NCBI GenBank assembly: GCA_028701335.1
Contig: JAQVQY010000005.1
Span: forward strand, 1-45,420
DNA length: 45,420 nucleotides
Direction of reading: 5' to 3'
From: Eubacteriales bacterium
GTDB taxonomy: Bacteria > Bacillota > Clostridia > Christensenellales > Aristaeellaceae
Shown: in pieces, positions 6,894 to 16,700 of the stretch
Numbering within the stretch: the first letter of the stretch is position 1
Layout: each line of letters begins with the position of its first letter
The notes under the pieces: model-generated
Told to the model about the DNA's origin: nothing
The model's database searches: none
The model's input: the letters and a program-made list of their open reading frames with translations, nothing else
Position numbers and translations under genes: made by a program

Positions 6894-8915
6894 TCAGGCC
6901 CCTACCGTCGCCTTGATCCTTCTCACCCCGGCGGAGGAGCTCTCTTCCTTTTGGATCTTAAAGCTGCCCAGCTCACCGGTGCTGCTGGCATGCGGCCCGC
7001 CGCAGATCTCCTTGGAGAAATCGCCCATGCTGTACACCCGCACCTTGTCGCCGTAGCGGGATTCAAACAGGCCGATGGCGCCCTGGGCCTTTGCCTCATC
7101 CACCGTCATCTCGGTATAGGAGATGGGGGCGTCGGCTTTGATCACCTCGTTCACCAGGCGCTCCACCTCTATAATCTCCTCCGGCGTCATTCTGCGGCCG
7201 AAGGTAAAGTCAAAGCGCAGGCGCTCGGCGGTGATGTTGGAGCCCTTCTGGGCCACCTCCGGGCCCAGCACCTGCCGAAGCGCCGCCTGGAGCAGGTGTG
7301 TGGCGGTGTGGAGCCTGGTGGTCTTTTCGCCGCTGTCGGCCAGGCCGCCCTTGAAGCGCTGCTCAGCCCCGGCTTGGCTGGTCTTCTGGTGCTGGCGGAA
7401 GCGCTCCTTAAAGGCCTCATTATCCACCTTCAGCCCCCGCTCCCGGGCCATTTCCATGGTGATTTCCACCGGGAAACCATAGGTGTCATAAAGCCTAAAG
7501 GCGTCCCGGCCGGAAATGATCTTAAGGTTTTTGAGCCGGGCGTCCATCTTGTCCTTGAAGGCCTTGATGGTGTCCACCGCCTGGGACACCTCCGAAATCT
7601 CGCGGATAAAAGTTTGGGCCTCAGGCGTGGGCCGGAGGGTGGAGCCGATGTTACGCATGGCCTCCTCCGCCTGCGCCAGGCGCTGCAGGTCCGCGTCCTT
7701 GAAGAGGGATTCCCGCAGCTCGTTCCTGAACGAGTCCATCTTCCCGATGGAATCCTCCATCCGGGAGAGCATCTTTTCAAATTCCCTGACACCCTGGCGC
7801 AGCGTCCGGGCAAAGCGCTTTTCCTCCAGCAGCAGCTGCTCCAGCACAAAGGAACGGTTGTCCCGAAGCTCCGGGTACACGCTCTGGTACTGGTTGATGA
7901 TGACAATCGCCACATCCGCCGTGAAGCCCTCAGGCATCTCCAGGCTCATGCCATGGCGCACTGCGCGCCTGATAAGCCGCCTCAGGACATAGCCCTGGTC
8001 GACGTTTGAAGGCGTCACGCCCCGGGAGTCCCCCAGGATGAAGGTGGCGGTGCGCAGGTGGTCGGCGATGATGCGGAAGGCCCGGAGGCGCTCCTCATCT
8101 GCGCTTTCATATCGCATGCCTGAGAGCTCCTCAATTTTGGCTATGATGCCAGAAAACAGGTCGGTTTCATACACCGAGGCCTTGTCCGCCAGCACGGAGA
8201 CCGTGCGCTCAAGGCCCATGCCCGTGTCCACGTTCTGGTGCTTAAGCTGCACATAGCGCCCGTCCGCCAGCTTCTCATACTGCATGAACACATCGTTCCA
8301 GATCTCCAGGTACCGCCCGCAGCCGCAGGCGGGGCTGCAGTCAGGCCCGCAGGGCTCCTGGTCCCGTACGATAAACATCTCCGTGTCCGGCCCGCAGGGG
8401 CCCGTCTGCCCGGCAGGGCCCCACCAGTTGTACTCCTTGGGCAGGAAGAAGATCTGCTCGGGCCTGGCCCCGGCCTTCACCCACAGGTCAAAGCTCTCCT
8501 GGTCCCGGGGGGCGTTCTCATCCCCCTCGAACACGGAGAAGGCCAGCCTGTCCTTGTCCAGCCCCAGATACCCGGGGCTGGTGAGGAACTCCCAGCTCCA
8601 GGGGATCATTTCTTTCTTGAAGTAGTCTCCCAGGCTCCAGTTGCCCAGCATCTCAAAGAAGGTGAGGTGGCTCATGTCCCCCACATCGTCAATATCACCG
8701 GTGCGCACGCACTTCTGCACGTTCACCAGGCGCTTGCCGGCCGGATGGGCCTGGCCCATCAGGTAAGGCACCAAAGGGTGCATGCCGGCGGTGGTAAAGA
8801 GCACCGTGGGGTCATTCTCGGGGATGAGGGAAGCCGAGGGGATTACGGTGTGCCCCTTGTTGACAAAGAACTCTATAAACATGCTGCGCAGGTTGGCGGC
8901 GGAAATATCTTTCAT
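6894..8915 (-). CDS. alaS: Compact alanyl-tRNA synthetase lacking the C-Ala domain
   Basis: This 673-residue protein carries the class II catalytic core of alanyl-tRNA synthetase: motif 1 region near TTAGMHPLVPYLMG, motif 2 with RTGDIDDVGD and FFEMLGNWS, and motif 3 in LRRLIRRAVRHG (311-322). The editing domain has both zinc motifs, HTATH (536-540) and CGGPH (638-642). Compared with the usual 870-880 residues, the C-terminal DHHA1/C-Ala domain is absent and the beta-barrel between FKGGLADSG and RLHTATH is reduced to a few residues. About 80 extra, helix-prone residues (roughly 383-466) precede the conserved SGRDAFRLYDTYGFPVEIT. A Cys-rich loop (C189, C193, C197, C199) may bind a metal. Whether this is the only alanyl-tRNA synthetase of the cell or a second copy cannot be judged here. 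Confidence 0.85.
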   Translation of the reverse strand: MKDISAANLRSMFIEFFVNKGHTVIPSASLIPENDPTVLFTTAGMHPLVPYLMGQAHPAGKRLVNVQKCVRTGDIDDVGDMSHLTFFEMLGNWSLGDYFKKEMIPWSWEFLTSPGYLGLDKDRLAFSVFEGDENAPRDQESFDLWVKAGARPEQIFFLPKEYNWWGPAGQTGPCGPDTEMFIVRDQEPCGPDCSPACGCGRYLEIWNDVFMQYEKLADGRYVQLKHQNVDTGMGLERTVSVLADKASVYETDLFSGIIAKIEELSGMRYESADEERLRAFRIIADHLRTATFILGDSRGVTPSNVDQGYVLRRLIRRAVRHGMSLEMPEGFTADVAIVIINQYQSVYPELRDNRSFVLEQLLLEEKRFARTLRQGVREFEKMLSRMEDSIGKMDSFRNELRESLFKDADLQRLAQAEEAMRNIGSTLRPTPEAQTFIREISEVSQAVDTIKAFKDKMDARLKNLKIISGRDAFRLYDTYGFPVEITMEMARERGLKVDNEAFKERFRQHQKTSQAGAEQRFKGGLADSGEKTTRLHTATHLLQAALRQVLGPEVAQKGSNITAERLRFDFTFGRRMTPEEIIEVERLVNEVIKADAPISYTEMTVDEAKAQGAIGLFESRYGDKVRVYSMGDFSKEICGGPHASSTGELGSFKIQKEESSSAGVRRIKATVGA

Positions 8916-8980
8916 GCTTCGCTCCGTTTCTGGTTTTTGGAAATGCCGGCGCCTTGGCTCCGGCTGATGCCCGGCCCAAT

Positions 8981-9301
8981 TTACTTCAGTCGCACCGCGG
9001 TGCCCGAGCAGGTCACCATCAGCATGCCGTTATCGGCGCCCAGCACCTCATAGTCCATCTTGACACCGACCACAGCGTTCGCGCCCAGCTGGCGGGCGCG
9101 CTGCTCCATCTCCTGCAATGCCTGGGCGCGTGCGTTGAGCAGCTCCTCTTCATATCCCTGGGAGCGTCCGCCAAAGAAGTTGCGCAGGCCGGCGCCGATA
9201 TCCTTCATGAAGTTGATGCCGGCGATCACCTCGCCAAACACAATGCCCATATATTCGGCAACTTCACGGCCTTCTATCCGGGAAGTGGTCGTGATGATCA
9301 T
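8981..9301 (-). CDS. UPF0145/YbjQ-family heavy-metal-binding-domain protein
   Basis: The 106-residue protein is a full-length YbjQ (UPF0145) family member. It has the N-terminal strand [18 protein letters not shown], a central charged helix and the closing strand [13 protein letters not shown], and it ends soon after CSGTAVRLK. Family members form a pentameric ring; the biochemical role is not established. It lies 24 bases downstream of the last M42 peptidase gene and 65 bases upstream of the alaS-like gene on the same strand, so it may be read with the peptidases. Confidence 0.85.
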   Translation of the reverse strand: MIITTTSRIEGREVAEYMGIVFGEVIAGINFMKDIGAGLRNFFGGRSQGYEEELLNARAQALQEMEQRARQLGANAVVGVKMDYEVLGADNGMLMVTCSGTAVRLK

Positions 9302-9325
9302 ACAGGTTACCTCCGATACCTCATC

Positions 9326-10324
9326 CTATACGCGGTCGATGAACTGGAGCAGCACCTTCAGCGCGCCCTCCATGTCCCGCATATCGATGGTCTCAACCGC
9401 GGAGTGCACATAGCGGCAGGGGATGGACAGGGTGCCGGTGGGCACGCCGCCCCGGCTGGTCTGGATGGCGCCGCCGTCCGTGCCGCCATAGGCCAGCACT
9501 TCCCTCTGCACCTGGACGCCGGCGGCCTCCGCCGCTGAAAACAGCGCGTCCCTGACCAGGGGGCTGGCGATCATGGAGCGGTCCATAATCTTCACCGCCG
9601 GGCCCTGCCCCAGTTTAACCGCCGGGTATTTCACCTCCGGTGTGTCGCCCCAGGCGGTCACGTCCAGCGCCAGGCCAACATCCGGCTGGATATTGAAGGC
9701 GGCCACCCCGGCCCCGCGCAGGCCCACTTCCTCCTGGGTGGAGAAAACACCCACGATGGTGTTCTTCTGGTCCTCCGCGTACAGGAGCATCTCCACCAGC
9801 AGCGCGCAGGCGCAGCGGTCATCCATGGCGGGCGAGGCCACACGGTGGCGGCCCAGGGGGATAAAATCCGGCGCGTACACGGCGATATCGCCGATCCGCA
9901 CCTGTTTCTCCGCCTCTTCCCGGCTTTCGGCGCCGATGTCGATGAACAGGTGCTCAAGCATGGGCTGGCTGTTGTCCTTGGGGTTGGGCTCCACAAAGCA
10001 CACGCCGGGTGTGCCGTCCTCAAACACCACCTTGCGCCGCCAGGCGTAGGCCGGGCTGATGCCGCCCACATTGGACACGCGCAGGAAACCTTCTTTCTCG
10101 ATGTTGGTGACCACCAGACCGATGTGGTCCATGTGGGCTGAGAACATGACGCGCCGGCCGTCCGGGTCAGAGCCGAATTTCTCAACGATGAGGTTGCCCA
10201 TGTGGTCGGTGTGCATGCTGTCCACATGGCCTTCCAGAAGGCCCTTGACGGCCTCCGCCACCGCGTTTTCGCTGCCTGTGGGGCCGTAGGCGGCCAGCAG
10301 GGTTTTTAGGGTATCCCGAAGCAT
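9326..10324 (-). CDS. M42-family metalloaminopeptidase (third of three)
   Basis: This 332-residue enzyme is a cocatalytic zinc or cobalt aminopeptidase of family M42 (FrvX/YsdC, tetrahedral TET-type). All expected metal and catalytic residues are visible in order: His in SAHMDHIG, bridging Asp in AMDDRCA, the Glu pair in STQEEVGLRG, Asp in LALDVTAWGD, and His in CRYVHSAVE. No signal peptide is present, so it acts in the cytoplasm, where it probably trims short peptides. It is the last of three tandem M42 genes and starts 16 bases after the second. The paralogues probably differ in residue preference and may form mixed or separate dodecamers; this is inference. Confidence 0.93.
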   Translation of the reverse strand: MLRDTLKTLLAAYGPTGSENAVAEAVKGLLEGHVDSMHTDHMGNLIVEKFGSDPDGRRVMFSAHMDHIGLVVTNIEKEGFLRVSNVGGISPAYAWRRKVVFEDGTPGVCFVEPNPKDNSQPMLEHLFIDIGAESREEAEKQVRIGDIAVYAPDFIPLGRHRVASPAMDDRCACALLVEMLLYAEDQKNTIVGVFSTQEEVGLRGAGVAAFNIQPDVGLALDVTAWGDTPEVKYPAVKLGQGPAVKIMDRSMIASPLVRDALFSAAEAAGVQVQREVLAYGGTDGGAIQTSRGGVPTGTLSIPCRYVHSAVETIDMRDMEGALKVLLQFIDRV

Positions 10325-10340
10325 AATCTCTCTCCTTCTC

Positions 10341-11348
10341 TTACAGGCTTTTCAGGAACGCGCGGGCCAGGTCGGCCTGGGCGCGGATATCTGTCCACTT
10401 GGCCACGTTGTTGGCGGAATGGATGTAGCGGCAGGGGACGCTCAAAACCACCGTGCGCATGCCCCGGCCGGCGCGCTGGAAAGAGGCGGCGTCGTTGCCG
10501 CCGGTGACCCCGCGCTTAAGCTGTGCGGGAATGCCCTGCTCTTCCGCCAGAAAAAGCATGGCCCTGAACAGCTCCTTGTCGGCGATGGAAGCCCGGTCCA
10601 TAAAGCTCACGCACACGCCCTCCCCCGGGGTGCAGACATGGAAGCGCTCTTCCACATCCCCCAGGTCGTTGGCGGCGGTGGCCTCAAGCACCACGGCGAT
10701 ATCCGCTTCCAGGGCGAAAGCGGCCGTCTGGGAGCCCCTCAAGCCCACTTCCTCCTGGGTGACGAAGGCGCAGATCAGGTCGCCGTCATACTCGTCCTCC
10801 AGCAGTTTCAGCAGGTTATAGCAGCCGATCCGGTCATCCAGCGCCTTGGCGGCCACAAAGCCATCGCCAAACTCCATATAGGGCGTGTCAAACACGGCGT
10901 AGGTCCCAAGGGGCACCAGTTTTTCCGCTTCTTTCTGGTCCTTGGCGCCGATGTCGATATACAGCTTGTTGAACTTCATCACCTGGCCGCGATCCTCCGG
11001 GGTCTGGAGGTGGATGGGCGGCGCGCCGATAACGCCGGGCAGCCCTTCTTCCCCCAACAAAACCCACTTGGATACCGCCACCCGGGGGTCGATCCCCCCG
11101 ATGGGGCGGAAGCGCAGCAAACCGTCATCCATATGCCCCGTCACGATGAAACCGATCTCGTCCATGTGGGCGGCAACAGCCACGGCAGGCTTGGTCCGGT
11201 CGCGCCCGGGCTTTCTGCAGATGAGGTTGCCCATCCGGTCCACGGACACGTCATCGCAGAGCTTCTCCGCTTCCTTTCGGATCAGGGCGCGCACCGGGTT
11301 CTCACAACCCGAAGGGCCAAAGGCGTTGGCCAGGGTATTCAGTTCCAT
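10341..11348 (-). CDS. M42-family metalloaminopeptidase (second of three)
   Basis: This 335-residue paralogue has the same ordered motifs: His in AAHMDEIGF, Asp in ALDDRIGC, the Glu pair in VTQEEVGLRG and His in CRYIHSANN. At the fourth ligand position it has Glu (VVLEATAAND) where its neighbours have Asp; both occur in family M42. The start codon overlaps the end of the first peptidase gene by 10 bases, so translation is coupled. It is cytoplasmic, with no signal sequence. It is about equally diverged from both neighbours by eye, which suggests old duplications rather than a recent copy. Confidence 0.93.
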   Translation of the reverse strand: MELNTLANAFGPSGCENPVRALIRKEAEKLCDDVSVDRMGNLICRKPGRDRTKPAVAVAAHMDEIGFIVTGHMDDGLLRFRPIGGIDPRVAVSKWVLLGEEGLPGVIGAPPIHLQTPEDRGQVMKFNKLYIDIGAKDQKEAEKLVPLGTYAVFDTPYMEFGDGFVAAKALDDRIGCYNLLKLLEDEYDGDLICAFVTQEEVGLRGSQTAAFALEADIAVVLEATAANDLGDVEERFHVCTPGEGVCVSFMDRASIADKELFRAMLFLAEEQGIPAQLKRGVTGGNDAASFQRAGRGMRTVVLSVPCRYIHSANNVAKWTDIRAQADLARAFLKSL

Positions 11349-12376
11349 AGTTCCTCCTCCCAGGAAGCCCGGGCCGCGGCCGCGAAATGGGCCACCAGGC
11401 GGGCGGCTTCCTCCAGGGCGTCCAGGTCCAGCACCTCAACGGCGGTATGCATGTTCTTCACCGGCACCCCGATGAGCACGCTGGGGACGCCGGAGCGGGA
11501 GGCGGACACCTCATCGGTGTCAGTACCCGTGCCGCGGTGCGCCACCTCTTTTTGCAGCTCCACCTTGATCTGTTTGGCGACATCCTCCAGCTTTTTGGTG
11601 AGGACGGGGTTCAGATACGGCCCCACGGTCATCAGCGGCGCGTCCGGGTTGCGGGTGGTATCCCTGTCACAGCCCGGCTGGTGGGCAAAGCCCACGTCAA
11701 GCACCATGGCCATGTCCGGCTCCGTGTGGAAGGCTGAGGTCATGGCGCCCCGGCCGCCCACTTCCTCCTGGCTGGAGGCGATGAAGTAGAGGTCCGCCTG
11801 GGGCCTGAGGCCCTTTAATAGCTGCATCGCCCGGTAGAGGATGGCCACGCAGCAGCGGTCATCCAGGGTTTTGGAGGCCACGCGGCCGTTCTTCAGTTCC
11901 ACAAAGCGGTGCTCCAATTGCACCTGGTCGCCCACGCGCACCAGCTCCCTTACTTTATCAGCGGGGAGCCCCAGATCCACGTACATGTCCTCCAGCTTCT
12001 GGGCTTTCCCCCGCTCGGCGTCGTTCAAGAGGTGGGGCGCCTTGGCCCCCACGATGCCGGGGAGCGTCTCCCTGCCGAACACCGTCAGCCGCATGCCGGG
12101 CAGGATGCGGGGGTCGATGCCCCCCACCTGGCCCAGACGCAGGCTGCCGTCCTCCTCGATCCTGATGACCATCAGGCCAATTTCATCCAGATGGGCCACA
12201 AAGGCCAGCCTGGGGCCTTCGCCCCTGATGCGGCCCACCACGCTGTGCATGGTGTCCACCCTGACCTCATCGCAGTACTCCCGGAAGCGTTCAGCCACCC
12301 ACCCTGCCACCGGGCCCTCATCGCCCGGCAGGCCGCGCAGGGAGGTTACCTCCCGCAAAAACGCCTTGATCTCCAT
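11339..12376 (-). CDS. M42-family metalloaminopeptidase (first of three)
   Basis: This 345-residue enzyme is the promoter-proximal member of the M42 trio. Ligand motifs are His in VAHLDEIGL, Asp in TLDDRCCV, the Glu pair in SSQEEVGGRG, Asp in MVLDVGFAH and His in KNMHTAVEV. A loop after the fourth ligand (HQPGCDRDTT) is longer than in its neighbours and may alter the substrate pocket. The start at 12376 is chosen because GAGGTGA lies about 6 bases upstream; the longer frame from 12454 would begin inside the promoter. It opens an operon of three peptidases and probably the UPF0145 gene. Confidence 0.92.
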   Translation of the reverse strand: MEIKAFLREVTSLRGLPGDEGPVAGWVAERFREYCDEVRVDTMHSVVGRIRGEGPRLAFVAHLDEIGLMVIRIEEDGSLRLGQVGGIDPRILPGMRLTVFGRETLPGIVGAKAPHLLNDAERGKAQKLEDMYVDLGLPADKVRELVRVGDQVQLEHRFVELKNGRVASKTLDDRCCVAILYRAMQLLKGLRPQADLYFIASSQEEVGGRGAMTSAFHTEPDMAMVLDVGFAHQPGCDRDTTRNPDAPLMTVGPYLNPVLTKKLEDVAKQIKVELQKEVAHRGTGTDTDEVSASRSGVPSVLIGVPVKNMHTAVEVLDLDALEEAARLVAHFAAAARASWEEELWN

Positions 12377-12425
12377 CCCGTCACCTCTTCCATCAGCACA
12401 AAAAACAGCGCAAAAATGCGGATTC

Positions 12426-12454
12426 AGTATAGCACCCGCCGTAAGCCTTGACAA
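12426..12454 (-). promoter_or_regulatory. Promoter of the M42 peptidase operon
   Basis: Minus-strand TTGTCA (12449-12454) and TATACT (12426-12431) are exactly 17 bases apart. Initiation would be near 12419, leaving a leader of about 43 bases before the first peptidase. A small CCCGC/GCGGG hairpin lies just upstream (about 12465-12478), after the flavoprotein stop. Confidence 0.7.
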
Positions 12455-12499
12455 GCGCGCGGGACCCGCGAAAGCGGGCGGCCAAAGCGGTATTTTGCC

Positions 12500-13756
12500 T
12501 TATTGGCTTGAGGAAATGATGTGCCGCGCCGCCAGGATGGCGGTGGCCCAGGCAAAGAGGAGGTTGAAGCCGCCGCAGTCGCCGTCCACATTGAGCGCTT
12601 CTCCGGTCACATACAGCCCTGGCACCAGCCGGGAGGCCAGGGTGGCCGGGTCAAAATCAGCACAGTCCAGGCCCCCGGCAGCCGCCTGGGCCTGGTCATA
12701 GCCCTTGATGCCTGTGACAAACAACTCAAGGCCCGTGAGACACTGGGCGGCCTCAGGAATCGCGAGGCCCTGCACGCGCTCCGCCATCAGGCGGGGCAAG
12801 AGCCCCAGGTACATATAGGGACGTCCCAGGCGGCGCTCCCGCTCTTCAAGCATCGTTTGAAGCCGCTGCCGTGATTCAGGAGCCCGCGCCTCAAAATCAT
12901 CAGGGTTAAGCCGGCCCATGTATTGTGGGGCCAGGCCCAGGGCGGGTGAAAAATCCATCACCAGCGTCACGGGCATTTGTTTTTCAAGCCCCTCCCCCGC
13001 GTCCCGGGCCAGTTGCATGGCGCACAGGCCGCTGATGCCATAATCGGTAAACAGCGCCTCCCCTGATGTGGCGGTAACCGCCTGGTCACCGGCCTTCAGG
13101 CAGAGGCGCGCCGGCATCCTGAGGCCCTGGAGCCCCCGAACGGGCTGGGTGTCCGTGACCAGGGGGCAGAGCGCCGGGCGCGTTGGGATCAGCCGGTGCC
13201 CCAGCCCAATAAGCGGCATGAGCAGGCTGCCGCTGCCGCCCAGCTTGGGGGCGGCGGGACCGCCCGGGGCCGCCAGCAGCAATGGCGCCTCATATACAGC
13301 GCCGTCCTTTGCCGTAACGGCAAAACCGCCCTCATTCCTTCGGATGCCCGTTACCCAGGCCCCGGTGATGATCTCGCAGCGGGAAGAAGCCTCAAGACGC
13401 AGCCTCAGGCAATCCAGCACCACAGCCGCCTGCCGGGTGACCGGGTAGACAAGCCCGCCTGATTCCTCATAAGTCACCAGCCCCAGGCTTTCCCAGAAGC
13501 TTTTTACCTGATTCACATCGCAGCGGGAAAGAACCCTTTTGGCAAAATCCCCATCGCCATAATACACGGGCGGCCCCGAATTCCAGATGTTGCAGCGGCC
13601 GTTGCCCGTGGCCAGGAGCTTGCGCCCCACCCGGGACTCTTTTTCAAGCAGGGTCACCGGGATGCCGCGGCTTGCGCATAAACAGGCGGCGGCAAGGCCT
13701 GAGGCCCCGCCGCCGATGATGAGTGCCTGCGGTTTATTTTTTGACTGGCGCCGCAT
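12500..13756 (-). CDS. HI0933/BaiN-type FAD-dependent oxidoreductase
   Basis: The 418-residue flavoprotein belongs to the HI0933-like family (often named BaiN-type or aminoacetone-oxidase-like). The FAD-binding loop GGGASGLAAA stands near the N-terminus, followed by the family signature GRKLLATGNGRCNI. The C-terminal signature GEALNVDGDCGGFNLLFAWATA closes the flavin site. The physiological substrate is unknown; one member works in bile-acid dehydroxylation, but that is not implied here. The start at 13756 places the Rossmann strand at residue 10 and overlaps the end of the upstream SH3-repeat gene by 23 bases in another frame; the in-frame extension to 13903 would be antisense-like filler inside that gene. 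The overlap suggests coupling to the secreted protein gene. Confidence 0.9.
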   Translation of the reverse strand: MRRQSKNKPQALIIGGGASGLAAACLCASRGIPVTLLEKESRVGRKLLATGNGRCNIWNSGPPVYYGDGDFAKRVLSRCDVNQVKSFWESLGLVTYEESGGLVYPVTRQAAVVLDCLRLRLEASSRCEIITGAWVTGIRRNEGGFAVTAKDGAVYEAPLLLAAPGGPAAPKLGGSGSLLMPLIGLGHRLIPTRPALCPLVTDTQPVRGLQGLRMPARLCLKAGDQAVTATSGEALFTDYGISGLCAMQLARDAGEGLEKQMPVTLVMDFSPALGLAPQYMGRLNPDDFEARAPESRQRLQTMLEERERRLGRPYMYLGLLPRLMAERVQGLAIPEAAQCLTGLELFVTGIKGYDQAQAAAGGLDCADFDPATLASRLVPGLYVTGEALNVDGDCGGFNLLFAWATAILAARHIISSSQ

Positions 13757-16700
13757 TGTACGCTTCGGTGATGGCTTTCTGATGGTCGTTGTCAACCGTG
13801 CCGGAGGAGTGTATTTTGCTGCCAACGAAGTGCACGCAGAACTGGCCGTTAAAGTTGTTGTCCGGTATGAAATCCCCAGCCGGGTAGTTGTGGGGAACGC
13901 CATAGATGGAGGCGGCGAAGCTGCGGCCCTTCAGGGTGATCCACACCGGGCGGCGCTGGTAGAGGTTCTTCTCCAGGATCTCCTGGGCGTTTTGCACGCC
14001 ATAGACCCTGCACATGGCGGCGGTGTCCGCTGCGGTCAGGGGTTCCACGTCCGCATGGAGGCCTCCTTCGTGACGCTTGACCCTGAAGGAGATCTTGGTC
14101 CTCACATCCGTCAGGATGGCGGTTTCACCCCGGGCCCAGAAGGTTTTGACATCCGTTTCCCAGAGAGCTTTCTCCACGGGATAGATGGTGGGGCTGACGG
14201 TGCCGCCGGTACCGGGCTCATAGGTATCCTCGGGCACGGTGTTGAAGAGCTTGTGCTGGGTGTCGTTTCCGGCGATGCCGTCCACAATCAGTCCCATAGC
14301 CTTCTGATAGAGCTTCACGGACTCGCGGGTCTGGGCGTCAAAGATACCGCTAATGTAGGCTGACTCCAGATAGCCGATGCGGTTGAGTTCCCGCTGCAGG
14401 CGGGTCACATCCTCACCGCTGGATCCAATCTCAAGCCGGCGGTAACTGGCGGTGGGGGGCGCGTCCGGGTCTCCGGTCTGGTTGAGGGCCTTCTCCTCAT
14501 CCTTGGTGAGGATGCGGATCATGTCCCCGCGGATCCAGCCGTTGACGCCCAGGGTGCGCACGGAGTGCCAGGTGTAGTTGTCCGCCTGCTGCTGGGCGCC
14601 CTGGAGCGCCAGGATGGTGCCCTGCTTGTAGAGGGTGGTGAGGGTCTTGCCGCCCGGCGTCTGCCTCAGGAGCACCTTGTCCATGCGGGTGATGGCGGTA
14701 GCGCTCAAATCCGCCGGGTCGGGCGTGGGCGTCGGGGCAGGCGTGGGGCTGGGCGTGGGCCGGGTGGCCAGGTAATCCTGGTACTCCTTCACCGTCATCA
14801 TGCGGGCGGTGGAGCCCAGGAGATAGCCGGTCTGCTCCTGGAAGATAATCTTAAACCAGGTGCTGCCGCCGGCGGTCACGGTACTTTCATAGGGGAGCAC
14901 GCTGCCTGAGGCCGCGATCTGCCCTAGGGTGCGGGCGTCCAGGCTGGGTGACTCACGCACGTTCACGCTGGTCATGGTGGTCAGCACATAGCCCGCGGTG
15001 GCCGGGTCCCCGCCTGGGGGCGGGGTGGGCCCGGGCATCTTGCCGTTCATGTAGTCGATGACCTCAGCCGCCGTCAGGGGCCTGACGCAGTCGCCCCGGA
15101 GAAAGCCGGTGCGCCCGCCGGTGGTCACCTGATACCAGTTATAGCCCTGGGCGCTTTGCACAGGGGCGGTTAAGGCCAGGACCAGGCCGATGTCCACCCG
15201 GCCCAGGATATTGGAGGAGCCAGGCGTCTGGCGCAGGTTGATGGCGGATTTGGTGGTGAGGATATAGCCCAGCTCGCCCACAGGCGGCGTGGGCGTTGGG
15301 ACGGAGGGCGTGGGGGTGGGCGTCTCGCCCGGGACATCCGGTCCCTTGGTGACTTCAATCACGTCAGAGCGCACCCAGCCGCGGCCCTTGGGGCTCTCCA
15401 CCTGGTACCAGGTGTAACCGAGAGCGGAGGAAACGCTGAAGTAGGCCAGCTCAAGGTCCCGGTCCAGCTGCGCCAGGGTGTCGCCCGCGGGGGCGTTTCT
15501 CAGGTTGACGCCGCCTTTGATGAGCTTCAGGTAACCGGTAGCCGGGACGACAGGCGTGGGCGCGGGGGTGGGGCCTCCGGTGGGCTGGGGCAGCCCTTCA
15601 ACAATCTCATAGCAGTCGGAGCGCACATAGCCGTATTGGCTGGTGGCCTGGTCATACACGTACACCCAGAAGTAACCGTTAAAGTAGGTGGGGGCGTTGA
15701 AGTAGCTCAGTTCCAGGCCCCTGGGCATGGTGGCCAGGACCGGGCCGCCGGGGACCTGTCGCAGGTTGACCCCTCCCAGGGTCAGCCGTACGATGCCCTG
15801 GCCGGCGCCGGGTGTGGTGGGGGCGGGGGTAGGGGTAACGACGGGGCTTGAGCCCCCATCAGTGATCACGTAGCAGTCGGAGCGCACATAGCCCTTCAGC
15901 CCGCTGCGGTCATGGGTCACATAGGCCCAGTAATAGTTGGCGTGATATACCGGAGCGCCGGTATAGGGCAGGATGGTGCCCACGTCGAATTTAAACAGGG
16001 AAGTGCCGCCCGGCGTTGCCCTCAGGTTGGTGCCGGGCAATGTGATGCTCAGGTAACCGCTGGCAGCGGGAGCGGCAGTGGGAGCGGGTGTCGTGCCGGC
16101 GGACATATCCTCCGGCAGGGTGCGGTTGGCAAGCCAGGCCGCCGCTTCCGCCTGGCTCAGGACCCGGATGTGGTCCTCCTGCACGAAGCCTGTGTAGTTG
16201 CCGGACTGTACCTTGAACCAGCCGTTGGCGGGGCCTTCCAGCACGCTCAGCTGGGCGTGGAGAAGGAGCGCTGTAACGGCGATGCCGCCGGGCGTCTGGC
16301 GCAGGTTGGCGCCGCTGATTTTGGTCAGTGCATAAGTGCCCGGGACTTGAGGCGCGGGGCTGGCCGTCACCGCGGCGGCGCTGGGCTTGGCCGTGGGGTC
16401 GCCCGCTAGGGTGGTGTATTCATAGCAGTCGCTGCGGATATAGCCATATTCGTCCTTGTCTTCAAAGAAGACGTACTGCCACTGGTAGCTGCCCTTTTGC
16501 ACCGGATCCCCGTAATAGGGGAGGATTTTGCCCTTGGGGATCTGGCCGAAAATTTTGCTGCTCTCCGGCTGATCCCGGAGGTTGGTGTTGGCCAGAATGA
16601 TTTTCACATAGCCTGAGGGGGCCTGGTATGAGGGCGGTTCGGTCACAACCGGGGCCGGCGTCACGGTGCCGCCGGTTGTTGTTGGGGTGACAGCGGCGGC

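Noticed and set aside
10341-11348. Glu in place of Asp at the fourth metal position of the middle M42 peptidase
   Set aside because: Family M42 accepts Asp or Glu here, so it is not evidence of inactivity.
14690-16680. Repeated GTGGGCG/TPTP-coding segments that look like short direct repeats
   Set aside because: They code the Thr/Pro linkers of the SH3-repeat protein, in frame, with irregular spacing; this is not a CRISPR array.
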